The translations under genes and the position numbers were made by a program. DNA of 64,000 nt from Impatiens glandulifera (lineage: Eukaryota > Streptophyta > Magnoliopsida > Ericales > Balsaminaceae): contig NC_061862.1 of assembly GCF_907164915.1 (NCBI RefSeq), positions 60,575,068 through 60,639,067 of the forward strand. Reading direction: 5' to 3'. Of this stretch, positions 48,254 to 60,300 are shown one piece after another; position 1 is the stretch's first letter; every line of letters begins with the position of its first letter. A model generated the notes under the pieces. The model did no database searches, was not told where the DNA came from, and saw only the letters and a program-made list of their open reading frames with translations.

Positions 48254-51200
48254 GTTAATTCAAATCCAAGTTCATTTAGGTCATATATCTAAATAAATGA
48301 ATCTATGCACAACTACATTTTCAACAGAAATTCAAAAAGTCTTTATAGATTCTTTTAAACTTTTTTGTCTACTTCAATTATCAACTGTACACGTTGTTGA
48401 TAGAAGAAATAGACTTAGTTTTTAAAGATAAAAGTTATATACATGAAGTTATTAAAATTAAATAATTAACATCATGTACTTATTTATATATTTTTATTTA
48501 ATTTTATTAACATTATAGAGAATATTATAAATGATTAAATTTAATATAATAAATTAAAATGTACATTTAATTTGATAAAAAAAATATAGAATAACTTCCT
48601 AAAATTATTATGGAATTTCAAAGATAATTTGTAAAAATTAATTCTAAGTAAAATAATTTACACTTTTACATAAAATTAATATTTATATCTCTAAATTATT
48701 AAAAAAAAAATTTGGAAAGTTGGTTAATTTAACTATAAGACCTTGTTTTGTTTGAGTTTTTAAAATAATTCAAACAAAATTAATTTTTTAATCAATTACT
48801 TCTAAATAATCACAACACTCATTTTATTAACTAAAATACTAACTAACCATTTATTTTAAATTATTATTTTTTTAGTTTATTTATATATATAAATACTTTT
48901 TAAGTTTTTTTACCAAAAATAATTATTATCTCCTCAAAATTATCGACCATCATTATTATTTTTTCCTCTAGGTTTCCAAAAGACCTCTATCCGTACAAGG
49001 CCTAAGTTGTCTACCATATAAAACCTTACATTTTATATATATCCAGTTGCACCAATAAATAATTGCATCTAATTAATCCAAAATATTTATTCACTATAAA
49101 TCTCAATTTATGTAATTAAAAATAAATAGATCATGCAATGATATTATAAAAAAAGAAGCAGTTTTTGGGTGAAACAAACAGGGCCAAGCGTTTGGATGAG
49201 GATTGAGGAAGAGTTATTGGATTCAACATCAGCCACTAATGTATGATCATCTTTCTTAATAGATGGTCACTTGGTTTATAATTGGACCCCATGAAGCACC
49301 CCAAGCTTCTTCTTTTTTCATTTCATTGAATCCATATTTGTCCTTATTCCTTCTTTATTCCTCCTTTTGGGTTCTTTCCTTTTTTTATTTATCACTGCTT
49401 AACAGCCAAGGAAGTTTCTTTTTATTGATTGATATTAGGAAGTTTCTTTGTTTATCCTTTCAAATTCAAAGTACAACAAGATAATTGAGTTTTAAAATGC
49501 TTAAAACAAAACTCCATGTTTAGATAAGATCAAGATTCAAGGGAGGATTTGTTTTGGAATTTTTAAGATATTGATTTTGTAACATTTTTGGTACCTTGAG
49601 GAGACTTTGGGCAGAAGGTAAAAAAAGGAGATTTTCATTGTGAAAGAATGAGTTATGATCTCAATGATTATCGGTTGAAACTTAAATATTATGATAATTT
49701 TTATTTTAATAAATCACTGATTAAAACTTTACTTCTTAATTTTTTAGAGATATTTTAAACTTTCTTAACAACATTAAATCTCAATTGTTATGTTTTACAT
49801 ATATATAGTTTTGTTGCACATTTATATTTTGAATAGTTTTGTTGCACATAATTTTTTTAATATTTGTTTTAGACTCTTTTCACATTTTTAGGTTCTTTCA
49901 TATTCTATTAATACAATAGCTTTTAGTAAAAGAAAAATAGAAAGAAAATAATCATAAAAACTTATTTTTATTTTGTGAATGTAGGAATACCCACAAGGGC
50001 CACAACCACAATAATGACCATCTTTTCATATTTTATTTTATTTAACACATCTATCTAAAATTATTGTATTGGTTATTTGAATACCTAATAAAGTTTTTTT
50101 TAAATAGTTTTATTCTATATTATCTATTTACAAATAAACAATTTAGTTAAATTTACTATTAAAAGTATAGATGATACACATCAACTGAAAAAAGAGTTTT
50201 TGTTAATTGTAAACTCGAGACGAGAGACGGAAAATTTCATATATATTTATGGATTTTAAAGATAATTGTAAACGCAAAAAAATTATTTATGCTTGATATT
50301 GAGTGGAAAGCCTTTTTTGTCCCATATAAGAAAGCAAAAATTATCAATTCAAATTAGAAACTCATTTTTTTAATCTATATTATTAGAAGGTTGTATATCA
50401 TGATAAACTACGAGGTGATGTCAAGGAAATTGAAGAAGTTTTCCTATTACAAGGATCATTAATTTTTCCAAGGGGTAACCAATTATATGATTATGAAGCT
50501 TCCACTAAATCTCTTCTCTCTTTACAAAGCATGAAATTTAAGCTTTATCTATATTAATTTAATCTTTTATACCTACCTCATTAATCATTATCACTAACTT
50601 CCTATTTTTTAATTTTTTTATCATTGTCTAAATGTTAATATGTTTATATTAATAGTTATCGAGAATAAATCACAGTTGAACTCAGTTGAAACGGAAAATA
50701 TTGAAAATAAATTTTTGTGTGTATGATATATTTATTTACAGCCGATGAAACTAAATTCATATAACTGCAATATTTCCTCCTCAAATAACATATGTTCAGG
50801 AACGGACCCAAAAAAATAGGGTTAGAGTGAACTTAAAATAAATTAGGATGAGCTTATAAAAACATTAAGAAAATTTTGAATAAAATTAAGTGTATACATA
50901 CTATTTATATTGAGTGACAAATATCAATTGCAAGGTCGGTCAAGTTTGGCCTGCTCTTTATTTTTAATTTTTTTACATTTTTAAAAGAATTATTTTTTTT
51001 CTATTATTTTTTAAAATTCTTTACATTTTTAAAAGAATTATTCAATAAAATAAAGTAAGATAAAGATTTTGAAATAATGTTTTTTTTTCTAATATTGGAC
51101 TACTCAAGGTGGGTATGCCCTATTCCACCACTAACTCTAATTAAGAGCGCCCCTAAACCCTAAAAGCTTAAGTACTGCACTATGAAGCCCAACAAGTGAA

Positions 51201-51689
51201 CACATTATAACAATTTTTTAACCAAATAAAAAAATCAAATATTTCATTAAGAGTGTTGATAAAATAGACACTAAATTTTGATAACTGCTTTATTGTTCAA
51301 TTTGATGCAATGATTTATAATAAATTTTTTGCACACGGATAACTATTTAAATAAAATATATTTAATAAAAAAAAATAATAATATATATTAAATGCTTAAA
51401 ATTCTTAATAAATTACAAATAATATATTACAATAAAAAATTAGAACGCTTTCATTCCACATTTTATTCACTTTGATAACAACTTATCTTCTCACATATCT
51501 TATCACATATTTTTTTCGAATGAACCTCTAATCTCGTGATCTTACACTTTCACTTTGGTCAATCAAATATTTGATTAATATTTTTTAATATTTAATATCA
51601 TGACCTCACACTTTGTAAAATCAAATATTTTATTTATATTTTTTAACCACTTTCAATTGATACCAGCATATTATCCCTCGACAAATCAC
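48153..51689. other. AT-rich intergenic, no gene recognised
   Basis: (TA)n near 48224-48250. The open frame at 49263-49484 is hydrophobic translation of T-rich DNA and has no domain. 49130-49300 is slightly GC-richer but unassigned. Short direct repeats such as TTTACATTTTTAAAAGAATTATT occur near 50975 and 51022. Confidence 0.5.
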
Positions 51690-52656
51690 ATCTCAATCAC
51701 ACTTAGTTAAAAGGTTGTACTTGTTTTGTTAGGTTGCAAGTTCGAAATATACATATAACATTTTTAATTTTATTTTTAACCGTTTTATGTTTATGGGCGG
51801 ATCAACCCACAATCCGACCCAAGTATCCATTTACACTCACATATATATCCAAACTAACCACAACTCTTGACCCGGCAATCCGGACACTTTAAAATTTAAA
51901 CATCATTATATATATATATATATATTAGTGAGTTAAAAAGTTGAACTTATATTGTTAAAATGTTCCACGTTCATCTAATTTGTTATTGAATTTAAAATAT
52001 AAAGTGTTATTAGTCTAGTTGGTTAAAGGGTTGTACTTGTTTTTGTTAGGTTGTAAGTTCGAAACATATCATCTAATTTGGTGTTAAATTTAAAATACAA
52101 AGTGTTATTAGCTTAGTTGGTTAAAGGGTTGTACTTGTTTTGTTAGGTTGTAAGTTCGAAATATACATATAGCATTTTTAATTTTATTTTTAACTGTTTT
52201 AAGTTTATGGGCGGGTCAACCCACAATCCGTCTCAAGTATCCATTTACTCTCACATATATATCCAAATTAATCACACCTCGTGACCTGGCAATCTAGACA
52301 CTTTAAAAATTAAACATCATTATATATATATATATATTAGTTAGTTAAAAAGTTGAACTTATATTGTTAAAATGTACCGCGTTCATCTAATTTGGTGTTG
52401 ATTTTAAAATATAAAGTGTTATTAACCTAGTTAATTAAAAAATTATACTCGTTTTGTTAAGTTGTAAGTTCGAATCATACATATAGCATTTTTAATTTAA
52501 TTTTTAACTGTTTTAAGTTTTGGGGCGGGTCAACCCACAATCCGACTCAAGTATCCATTTACTCTCACATATGTATCCAAATTAAGCACATCTCACAGCT
52601 TTCAACCCGATAATCTAGACACTGTAAAAATTAAGCATCATTATATATAACTTCTT

Positions 52657-52724
<68 letters not shown>

Positions 52725-53270
52725 TTAGTTAAAAAGTTGAACTTATATTGTTAAAATGTTCCGCGTTCATCTAATTTGGTGTTGAATTTAAAAGATAAAG
52801 TGTTATTATTCTAGTTGGTTAAAGAGTTGTACTTGTTTTGTTAGGTTGCAAATTCGAAACATATATATAACATTTTTAATTTTATTTATAACCGTTTTAA
52901 GTTTATGGACAGGTCAACCCACAATCCGACCTAAGTATCCATTTACTCTCACATATATATCCAAATTAACCACATCTCTTTACCTGGCAATCCGGACACT
53001 TTAAAAATTAAGCATCATTATATATATATATATATATATATATAGATTAGTCAGTTAAAAAGTTAAACTTATATTGTTAAAATATTCCGCGTTCATCTAA
53101 TTAGGTGTTGAATTTAAAATATAAAGTTTTATTAGCCTAGTTGGTTAAAGAGTTGTATTTGTTTTGTTAGGTTACAAGTTCAAAACATTCATATATCATT
53201 TTTAATTTTATTTTTAACCGTTTTAAGTTTATGGGCGGGTGAACCTACAATCCGACCCAAGTATCCTGGA
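51690..53270 (+). repeat. head-to-tail array of the (TA)n-flanked ~310-bp repeat
   Basis: Five to six copies follow each other: about 51690-51925 (5' truncated), 51926-52067 (head only, fused to the next), 52068-52338, 52339-52660, 52721-53035 and 53043-53260. Each full unit runs head GTTAAAAAGTTGAACTTATA, then TAGCCTAGTTGG, AGTTCGAAAC, ACCGTTTTAAGTTTATGGGC, GGGTCAACCCACAATCCG and tail TTAAGCATCATTATATAT. Units are separated by (TA)n, the longest being 60 bp at 52661-52720. In the copy at 52068 the A-box-like string (52109-52120) starts 44 bases before the B-box-like AGTTCGAA (52153), the spacing used in tRNA genes. There is no open frame and no clear inverted terminus. Confidence 0.9.
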
Positions 53271-53790
53271 CGTGCTTGATACATGATTTTTGTACTCTAG
53301 AATGGGGAATGGATTAAAATGGATGTTTGGTATTTGGTTTTAATTGATGAAAAGTAAAATGATTCATGTATATTCGGGAATCATCCAATCCCCTTATGGC
53401 ATTTTTTATTTTATTTTTAACCGTTTTAAGTTTATGGGCGGGTCAAACCCACAATCCGACTCAAGTATCCAGAACGTGCTTGATACGTGGTTTTGTACTC
53501 TATAATGGGGAATGGATTAAAATGGATGTTTGGTATGTGGTTTTAATTGATGAACAGTAAAATGATTCTTGTATATTCGGGAATCATTCAATCCCTTATA
53601 GCATTTTTATTTTATTTTTAACCGTTTTAAGTTTATGAGCGGGTCAACCACAATCCGGCCCAAGTATTCAGGACATGCTTGATACGTGGTTTTGTATTCT
53701 AGAATGGAGAATGGATTAAAATGGATGTTTAGTACGTGGTTTTAATTGATGAACAGTAAATTGATGAAACTCATTCCAGTCTCTCAATAT
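53200..53790. repeat. 200-bp composite tandem repeat (array unit plus second element)
   Basis: The motif GTATCC followed by GACGTGCTTGATAC or a variant recurs at 53261, 53465 and 53665 (periods 204 and 200). Each unit joins the core of the ~310-bp repeat to a different sequence starting GGACGTGCTTGATACGTGG and containing GGAATGGATTAAAATGG. The latter resembles the end of a Tourist-like or similar MITE. A possible partner terminus, GAATCAAGCGCCTCC, lies at 55147-55161. Confidence 0.8.
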
Positions 53791-54807
53791 TGGGAGAATG
53801 AAACTCATTCCAGTCTCTCTCCACTCCCCTTCTACTCCACATCCACTCTCTCCCCCTACTCCACATCCACTCTCTCCATTATTTTTTATTCATTTTTCTC
53901 TTATATCTTCTCTATTCCCTTTTCTCTTCTCTATGTTTTTTATGTTTTTTTTATTGATTCTACATCTCATTTTCTCACATGAACTTAATATATATAACGT
54001 ATTTATAAAAAAAACAAATATAGTTTTGACTTCATATTTATTGGTTCTAATTGTTTTATTTAGCATGATATTTTACAACTGGAGTGTTTCTCGTTTAATT
54101 AATTTTAGTATAAGATAATATTTTTTTTACTTATCAAAATCATACGAAAATATATTAATATAAATTAAAATTTATAATATAAATCAATCAAATTACAATT
54201 ACATACATCAACCATCATTGTAATAATTAATAAAAATAGAATAAATAGAATAAAAAATTTAATATAAAACTTATTAATAATTTATTTTACTTTTTTACTA
54301 ATTATTTATTTTTACATTTATATATTAGATTAATTTATTTATTTATATAATTTTTAATTAAGTAATAATAAGAAGAGAATAAACAAAATTAATAAATTTA
54401 TAAGGATATTAATATCTATTGTTTATTTAGCATGATATTTTAATAACTATCAAAATTAATTTTATTCAAATAAACACATTTTTTTAATTAAATTCAAATA
54501 AACACGTTAAAATTTATAATATAAACAAACCAAATATCGATAATAATTAATAAATATATATATATATATATAAACAGAATAACAAATTAAATATAAATTT
54601 ATTGATATTTTTTTATTTTGACTAATTATTTCTCTCTTTTTTCATATATATATATATATATATTGAATTAATTGATTTATTTATATATTTTTTAAATGAG
54701 TAATAATAGGAAAAGAAAAAAAAAATTAATAAATTATTAAACTAAAGAGAATATATAATTAAATATAAAACTTATTAATAATTTTTTATTTTGACAAATT
54801 ATTTCTC

Positions 54808-54862
<55 letters not shown>

Positions 54863-55157
54863 TTAATTGATTTATTTATATGTTTTTTAAATGAGTAATA
54901 ATAGGAAAAGAATAAAAAAATTTAATAAAGTTTATAAATATATTAAATTATAAATATATAAAAATTAAATATAAAATTGATTAATTACTACAAATAATAT
55001 TATCAATAGTGAATCCTCCACCCAACCCAAAAACTATTAATAGTAATGGTAATTATAACATGTCTTAACCAAGCACTACACTTCTATCAATCATACTCAT
55101 TCTCATTCCACACATCTATCAATCTCATTCTTATTCCTTTATTTGAATCAAGCGCCT
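53791..55157. repeat. pyrimidine-rich block and ~196-bp AT-rich repeats
   Basis: 53800-53960 is CT-rich with CTCTCTCC and TACTCCACATCCAC repeated; the two open frames over it are low complexity. At 54290-54960 three diverged copies share TTATTTTGAC-AATTATTTCTC, (TA)n, then GATTTATTTATAT (54673 and 54869, period 196) and GAGTAATAATAGGAAAAGAA. The block could be the interior of the element whose proposed ends are GGACGTGCTTGATAC and GAATCAAGCGCCTCC. Confidence 0.6.
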
Positions 55158-55378
55158 CCTTATTTAAAAAGTTGAACTTATATGGTTAAAATGTTCCGCG
55201 TTCATCTAATTTGGTGTTGAATTTAAAATATAAAGTGTTATTAGCCTAGTTGGTTAAAAGGTTGTATTGTTTTGTTATATTGCAAGTTCGAAACATACAT
55301 ATAGTATTTTTAATTTTATTTTTAACCATTTTAAGTTTATGGGTGGGTCAACCCAAAATCCGACTCAAATATTCATTA

Positions 55379-55416
<38 letters not shown>

Positions 55417-55524
55417 TAAATGGATATATTTATATTTATATATATATATATAAATATAAATTAACCACAACTCTCGACCTGACAATCCGAAAACTTTAAA
55501 AATTAAACATCATTATATATATAG
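55158..55524 (+). repeat. (TA)n-flanked ~310-bp repeat family, last plus-strand copy
   Basis: A complete copy with head, A-box TAGCCTAGTTGG, B-box GCAAGTTCGAAAC, core and tail. The ACTCTCACATATATATCC segment has expanded into a (TA)n with an inverted echo (TATGAGAGTAAATGGATATA near 55410), so the copy is longer than usual. Confidence 0.85.
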
Positions 55525-55651
55525 ATATCTAAAATCAACACTCATATAAGAAAATTAATTATGATAAAGAATATTACTAATATTTTAGAATACCATATAA
55601 ATATATTTATTATGGCAATGTTTTCCAAGTAAGCCAATTATAATATATATA

Positions 55652-55955
55652 TATATGCTTAATTTTTAAAATGCCTGGATTGTCAAAGTTGTGGTTAATT
55701 TAGATATATATATGTGAGAGTAAATGGATATTTGGGTCGAATTGTGGGTTGACCCGCCCATAAACTTAAAATGATTAAAAATAAAATTAAAAATACTATA
55801 GGTATGATTCGAACTTGCAACCTAACAAAACATGTACAACCTTTTAACTAACTAGGTTAATAACATTTTATATTTTAAATTTAACACCAAATTTGATTAT
55901 GCGGGACATTTTAACAATATAAGTTCAATTTTATAACTAACTAATATATATATAT
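55652..55955 (-). repeat. (TA)n-flanked ~310-bp repeat family, complete minus-strand copy
   Basis: Runs from the tail ATATATGCTTAATTTTTAAA through GGGTTGACCCGCCCATAAAC, the B-box (GATTCGAACTTGCAACC) and the A-box side to the head (ATAAGTTCAATTTTATAACT). It faces the plus-strand copy ending at 55524 tail-to-tail, about 130 bases away. Confidence 0.88.
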
Positions 55956-56245
55956 ATATAATGATGCTTAAAGTTTAAAGTGTCCGTATTGTCGGGTCGA
56001 TTTTTAAAGTGTCCGTATTGTCGGGTCGAGAGTTGTGGTTAATTTGGATATATATGTGAGAGTAAATGGATATTTGGTTCGGATTGTGGGTTGACCCGCT
56101 CATAAACTTAAAACGGTTAAAAATAAATTTAAAAATGCTATAGGTATGGTTTGAACTTGCAACCTAACAAAACAAGTATAACTATTTAACCAACTAGACT
56201 AATAAAATTATATATTTTAAATTCAACACCAAATTTGATGAACAC
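55956..56245 (-). repeat. (TA)n-flanked ~310-bp repeat family, second minus-strand copy
   Basis: Same order as the preceding copy, with an internal 32-bp duplication of the tail segment GTGTCCGTATTGTCGGGTCG near 55980-56030. The head is truncated after AACACCAAATTTGATGAACA. Confidence 0.85.
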
Positions 56246-56514
56246 GGTGGTTCATCAATAGTTTTTAATCGGTCATAATTCTTTTTTTACTCTACTCTAT
56301 AGATTTCACTATTATTAGTGAACACTAATGAAAGATTTATGTCATATTTATAGAGATAGAGCACATAATTCATATGAATATAGTAAGTTTCGCCTAGGCT
56401 ACTTTAATGGTAGTATTTATATTTTCCTTTTCATTCGTAGTATGGGGAAGAAGTGGACTCTAAATGTCAAACTAATTGAGTTGAGGAATCAAACTATATC
56501 AATTGTTTTAGAGA

Positions 56515-56620
56515 TTGTTCTGCAATGTGAGAGTAAATGAAAACTTGAGTCGGATTGTTGGTTGACCCACCCATAAAATTAAAACGATTAAAAATAAAAT
56601 TAAAAATGCTATCACATTTT
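56515..56620 (-). repeat. (TA)n-flanked ~310-bp repeat family, core fragment
   Basis: Only GTGAGAGTAAATGAAAACTT through TTGGTTGACCCACCCATAAA and AAAAATGCTAT is present; tail and head are missing. Confidence 0.7.
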
Positions 56621-58039
56621 ATCATAATATTTTTTTCACGTTTTTTTATATTATTATTCGTGCAAATGCACGAAATACATGCTAGTAATAAATAATAAAT
56701 GTGCATAAAAGTTGAAAAACTCTAATATTAATTTAAATTACAATTAAGTTTATAGTAAATATATTTAGCTTTAATCTGTAACTTATTTTGCAACAAAATA
56801 TAAAAATATATTACAAATATAAGTTAATAAACATAATGTGGTTAAACTCTTTCTTAATTTTTTAGCTAAAATAATAAATATAAAAAAGAAACAATTCTTG
56901 CTCAATTGTAGATAAAATCTTCTTATTTAGTAGTAAATACAAGAAGTAGGGTTGTTTATAAAATTAATGCTCATTTATTAAGTTGAAATGGAAAAAAATA
57001 AGTTAAAAGGTTGGATAAAAAATTAAAAATAAATAATTAGTTCTGCCATATGTTAAGGTCAAATTACATTTTAAAAATATAATAAAATATTCAAATATCT
57101 CATTTCTAATTAAATTAATAATATTATATTATTTATAATTTAATAATATTACAACAATATTTTAAAATAAAAATATCATTATATATTATTCTTATATTAT
57201 TGCAATAAATAATTGTTTATTAGTGTACAAATATTTATCACATAATTTATGTTATAATTCAATTGTGATATCCTTATGAATTCAAAATTCAATTCTAATT
57301 ACAGACTATCTCTATTTTGTGTAACCTTTTATATATGTACTAGTTATAATGACCATGATTACAGAATGCTCAACCATCGATGGTTGCTTTCTAGTTTTGT
57401 TCTATGACTCAATTTCACATAAAATGAAGGTTTAAACAAGTATATAATTGTGTCAATTTACATGTCAATATGTACCCTTTTGTTTGGTTGCTTGAGTGTG
57501 TTTATTTTACAATCAATTATATTATTGGTTACTCATACCAAACAATATTGGACCTTAATCCCCTCATTTATTTAGCTCAGCTGGAAATAAATGTGAATAT
57601 CTTCTATTCTAGTCTAGCAATAAAAGAGTAGAGAAAAAATAATAATAATAAATTTAAATGAGTAATCTTTCAACTAAAGTTAATAAATCTAGCTAAAATA
57701 AAAAATGCCAAGTTCGAGTTTGGAATTTGAGGTCAGATTTAAGAAAATTCATGAAATGACCCAAATGAGATGAAGATAGACACCAATCTTTTGAGAAAAA
57801 CATAGGACATTTAAAGAGTTAAAAATATCAAAAAGAATCAAAAGTAAAAGAATGAACGGTCTATTAATAATTTCCATCTAACAAATTGTTTAATTTTGAG
57901 ATGGCTGAAGTGGCCCAATTGTTTTTTTTTTTTTTTTCCTTTTTCAACTGCCTTATAGCATAGAGCCTATCAAATAAGAGAGTTTATTATTATTTTCTAA
58001 CATTAAAAAAAAATTGTCACCAAGTATGTGCAATAGTAG
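56621..58039. other. AT-rich intergenic, no gene recognised
   Basis: No domain-bearing open frame. A run of 17 T lies near 57921. Nothing else stands out. Confidence 0.5.
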
Positions 58040-58790
58040 TAAGATCGTTCAATATTTAACCTAAACCGAATATTCGATCGAATTTGAATTCACCGAATTT
58101 TTTTTTTTTTCAAACCGAAATTTAAACTGATTCGAATTCAAATATGATTTTCGGTTTGGGTTTTGAGTTTGGGTTTCAACTCGAAAACAAACCGAAAACT
58201 GAATTCATTTTTTATTATTTATTTCAATTATATATTATATAATTTATTATATATAATTAAATAATTATATCCCTAATATTTTTATCAAGCCTAATAAAAC
58301 CTTAATCACTCGTTCCCTTTCCCCACTCTCTAGTTGTCAAGTCGTCCACTTGTTCATCCCATCTATAACTCCAAAAATCTCTAAAACTCTTCATCTATCT
58401 AGATATTTACTACTAATATATTAGTAGTCACCAACACTGTTTTATTTCTTTAGTTCAACTACTGAATATTGAAGATTAACGGTAAGACATTAAAAATAGT
58501 TTGGGTGATTTTTTTTTATAGTTTTAGATTTTTAATAGATAAGATTTCTAATTCAAATTTGAATTTTGATTTGAATTCGAATAATTTGAATTCAATATTT
58601 ATTTGGAAATAAAATTAAAAAAAATTGATTTGGGTTCAAATTCGAATAACAAAAAAATTAAATTCAAATTCGGTTCGTTTGAATAAAAAAATTTGAATTC
58701 GATTCGGTTTTTGAATTGGCTAAAAAAAATTGAAGAATCCAAATCGAGAAACTAGAATAACCCGAAAACCTAAATGATGAATACTCCTAA
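58040..58790. repeat. probable MITE rich in GAATTC/TTCGAA and AACCGAAA strings
   Basis: Both ends carry purine/pyrimidine-biased, mutually complementary sequence (AAACCGAAAATTCAAA-type on the left, TTTGAATTCGATTCGGTTTT on the right), so the two halves could fold into a long imperfect hairpin. The outer ends TTCAATATTTAACCT and, reversed, TTCATCATTTAGGTT are similar. No clear target duplication. Non-coding. Confidence 0.4.
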
Positions 58791-59189
58791 CTCAGAGACT
58801 TAAAAAGTTGGTTATTCATGATTTTTAAAATTGTGTTTAATAAAAATATGTTAATTTGTTATGTTATTATAATTTTTTTTCATATTTAAAATTTAAATTT
58901 TATAAAAATAAAGTAAAAATATTATCATATTTCAGTTATTAAATAAAGTAAAATTATTATCATATTTCAGTTATTAAATGAGTTATTTTATTATTATCAT
59001 ATAAAAGAGATGGTTAAATTTTGAATAAAAATGTAAAAAAAAAACACACATCAAACGAGTGTGCAATTAAGATTAGATTTAAGTACACAAAAGTGTTCAC
59101 ATAATTAATTTGATTTTTTTTCATGTCCCTAAGTAGCATTAACTCTTATCGTATATTATCTTCTTTGGAAAAAAATGGTATAACGTATT
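58791..59189. other. AT-rich spacer with a 37-bp duplication
   Basis: ATTATCATATTTCAGTTATT plus AAATAAAGTAAA repeats in tandem near 58920-58985. Otherwise nothing is seen. Confidence 0.55.
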
Positions 59190-59480
59190 AAGTATTAGCC
59201 CGCAAACACACTTAACCATTCAACCAAGCGCAAAACTTGTCGTTTAATTGGCTCGAACCCAAGAACTTAGGGTTAGTATCCACTTCTTATTGCCGTTAGG
59301 CTAGCAGAGGATTAAAAAATAGACAAAAAATTAAGTATATAGTCCGCAAACACACTTAACTATTTAACCAGACGCAAAAATTGTCGTCTGATGGACTCGA
59401 ATTCAGGAACTTAGAGTTAATATTCAACTATTATTGTCGATATTGTATTTTTCTAGTTTGAATAGTTGCCATTTAATTAG
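59190..59480 (-). repeat. two tandem copies of a possible tRNA-derived SINE
   Basis: CCGCAAACACACTTAAC recurs at 59200 and 59344 (period 144). On the minus strand the first copy has TAGCCTAACGG (rc of 59293-59303) followed about 44 bases later by GGGTTCGAGCC (rc of 59250-59260). These are close matches to the pol III A and B boxes at tRNA spacing. The second copy is diverged in both boxes. No acceptor stem can be folded, so it is not a tRNA gene. No poly(A) tail is evident. Confidence 0.5.
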
Positions 59481-59924
59481 GTGAATTGAGATAAATAAGG
59501 AAAAATAAAAAAATTTGCAGCTATTGTAGATTAGTATTAGTGTAATACATACTTAATACGTTATACAGAACAATCTTTTTCTAAAAATAAATGAAGCAAC
59601 AAGATAAAAAAAATAGAATGAGAACAAAAGTGAAGGAAACAAACAACGAAGCTTAGAGCGCTTTAAAATCAGAAGTAACGGTAATTTTCTCATATGCAAT
59701 ACTCCAAAAATAAAAATATATTTTTATTTTTTATTATTCAAAATTTTCAAAAGTTATTAATGATAGAGTTATTTTGAGATAATAAAATGTAGTCTCCATC
59801 GATAATAAAAGAAGAGAAATTATTAAGGGAGCGAAATTCAGCGAATCTGTGGCACGTCGGATGAAGAGAAAAGATTATTGAAAAGAGTTTCCCGCTCGCT
59901 GCAATTTCATCTTTAGAAAATCAT
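59481..59924. other. intergenic, possible promoter-like approach to the duplicated block
   Basis: AT-rich with no gene. The last 100 bases are GC-richer (GGCACGTCGGATGAAGAG near 59850) and lead into the pyrimidine-rich block below. Confidence 0.4.
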
Positions 59925-60300
59925 CCCTGTATTCCTCTCTCTCAACGCAAAATGAGTTTTTTCGAACCAAAACCCTAGAAAATTACTCTCATGTTTGTAC
60001 ATTCGAGCCCCGATTCAACTTTTCAAAGCAAATCAAAGCTCTCGTTGTCGGAAAATTGCATGTTCTTAAGTACGAAACTCTAGTTTGTTCTTAGTATTGT
60101 AGCTTGGTCCTCGTCCCCGTATTCCTCTCTATCTCTTAACGCGAAATGAGCTATTTCTAATCAAAACGCGACGAAATCACTCCCTTGCTTGTACCCTTCG
60201 AGCCCTGATCCAACTTTCACAAAGCGAAGAAAAACTCCTGTTGTCTGAAAATGGTATGTTCTTAAGAACGAAACCCTAATTTATTTTTAGTATTGGAGTT
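59925..60300 (+). other. duplicated 5'-UTR/first-exon-like block with telo boxes
   Basis: Two 190-bp units start at GTATTCCTCTCT (59929 and 60119). Each has a CT-rich start, then TTCGAGCCC, a GAAAAT(G) context and TGTTCTTAAG. AAACCCTA telo-box motifs lie at 59970 and 60271. In unit 2 an ATG at 60251 is followed immediately by GTATGT, a good plant 5' splice site, as in ribosomal-protein genes whose first coding exon is only the ATG. In unit 1 the same place reads TTGCATGTTC, so both features are lost. No downstream coding exon was found within the window, so this is probably a captured or truncated gene start. Function unknown. Confidence 0.5.

Noticed and set aside
49263..49484. 73-aa hydrophobic open frame as a small membrane protein
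   Set aside because: Phe/Leu/Ser content follows from T-rich DNA; no conserved motif or gene context.
52109..52162. A/B-box-containing repeats as tRNA genes
   Set aside because: No acceptor or anticodon stems can be paired around the boxes, and copies occur as an array within a longer repeat.
53746..54118. Two overlapping Ser/Phe-rich open frames in the CT-rich block
   Set aside because: Low-complexity translation of CTCTCC repeats, present in two frames at once.
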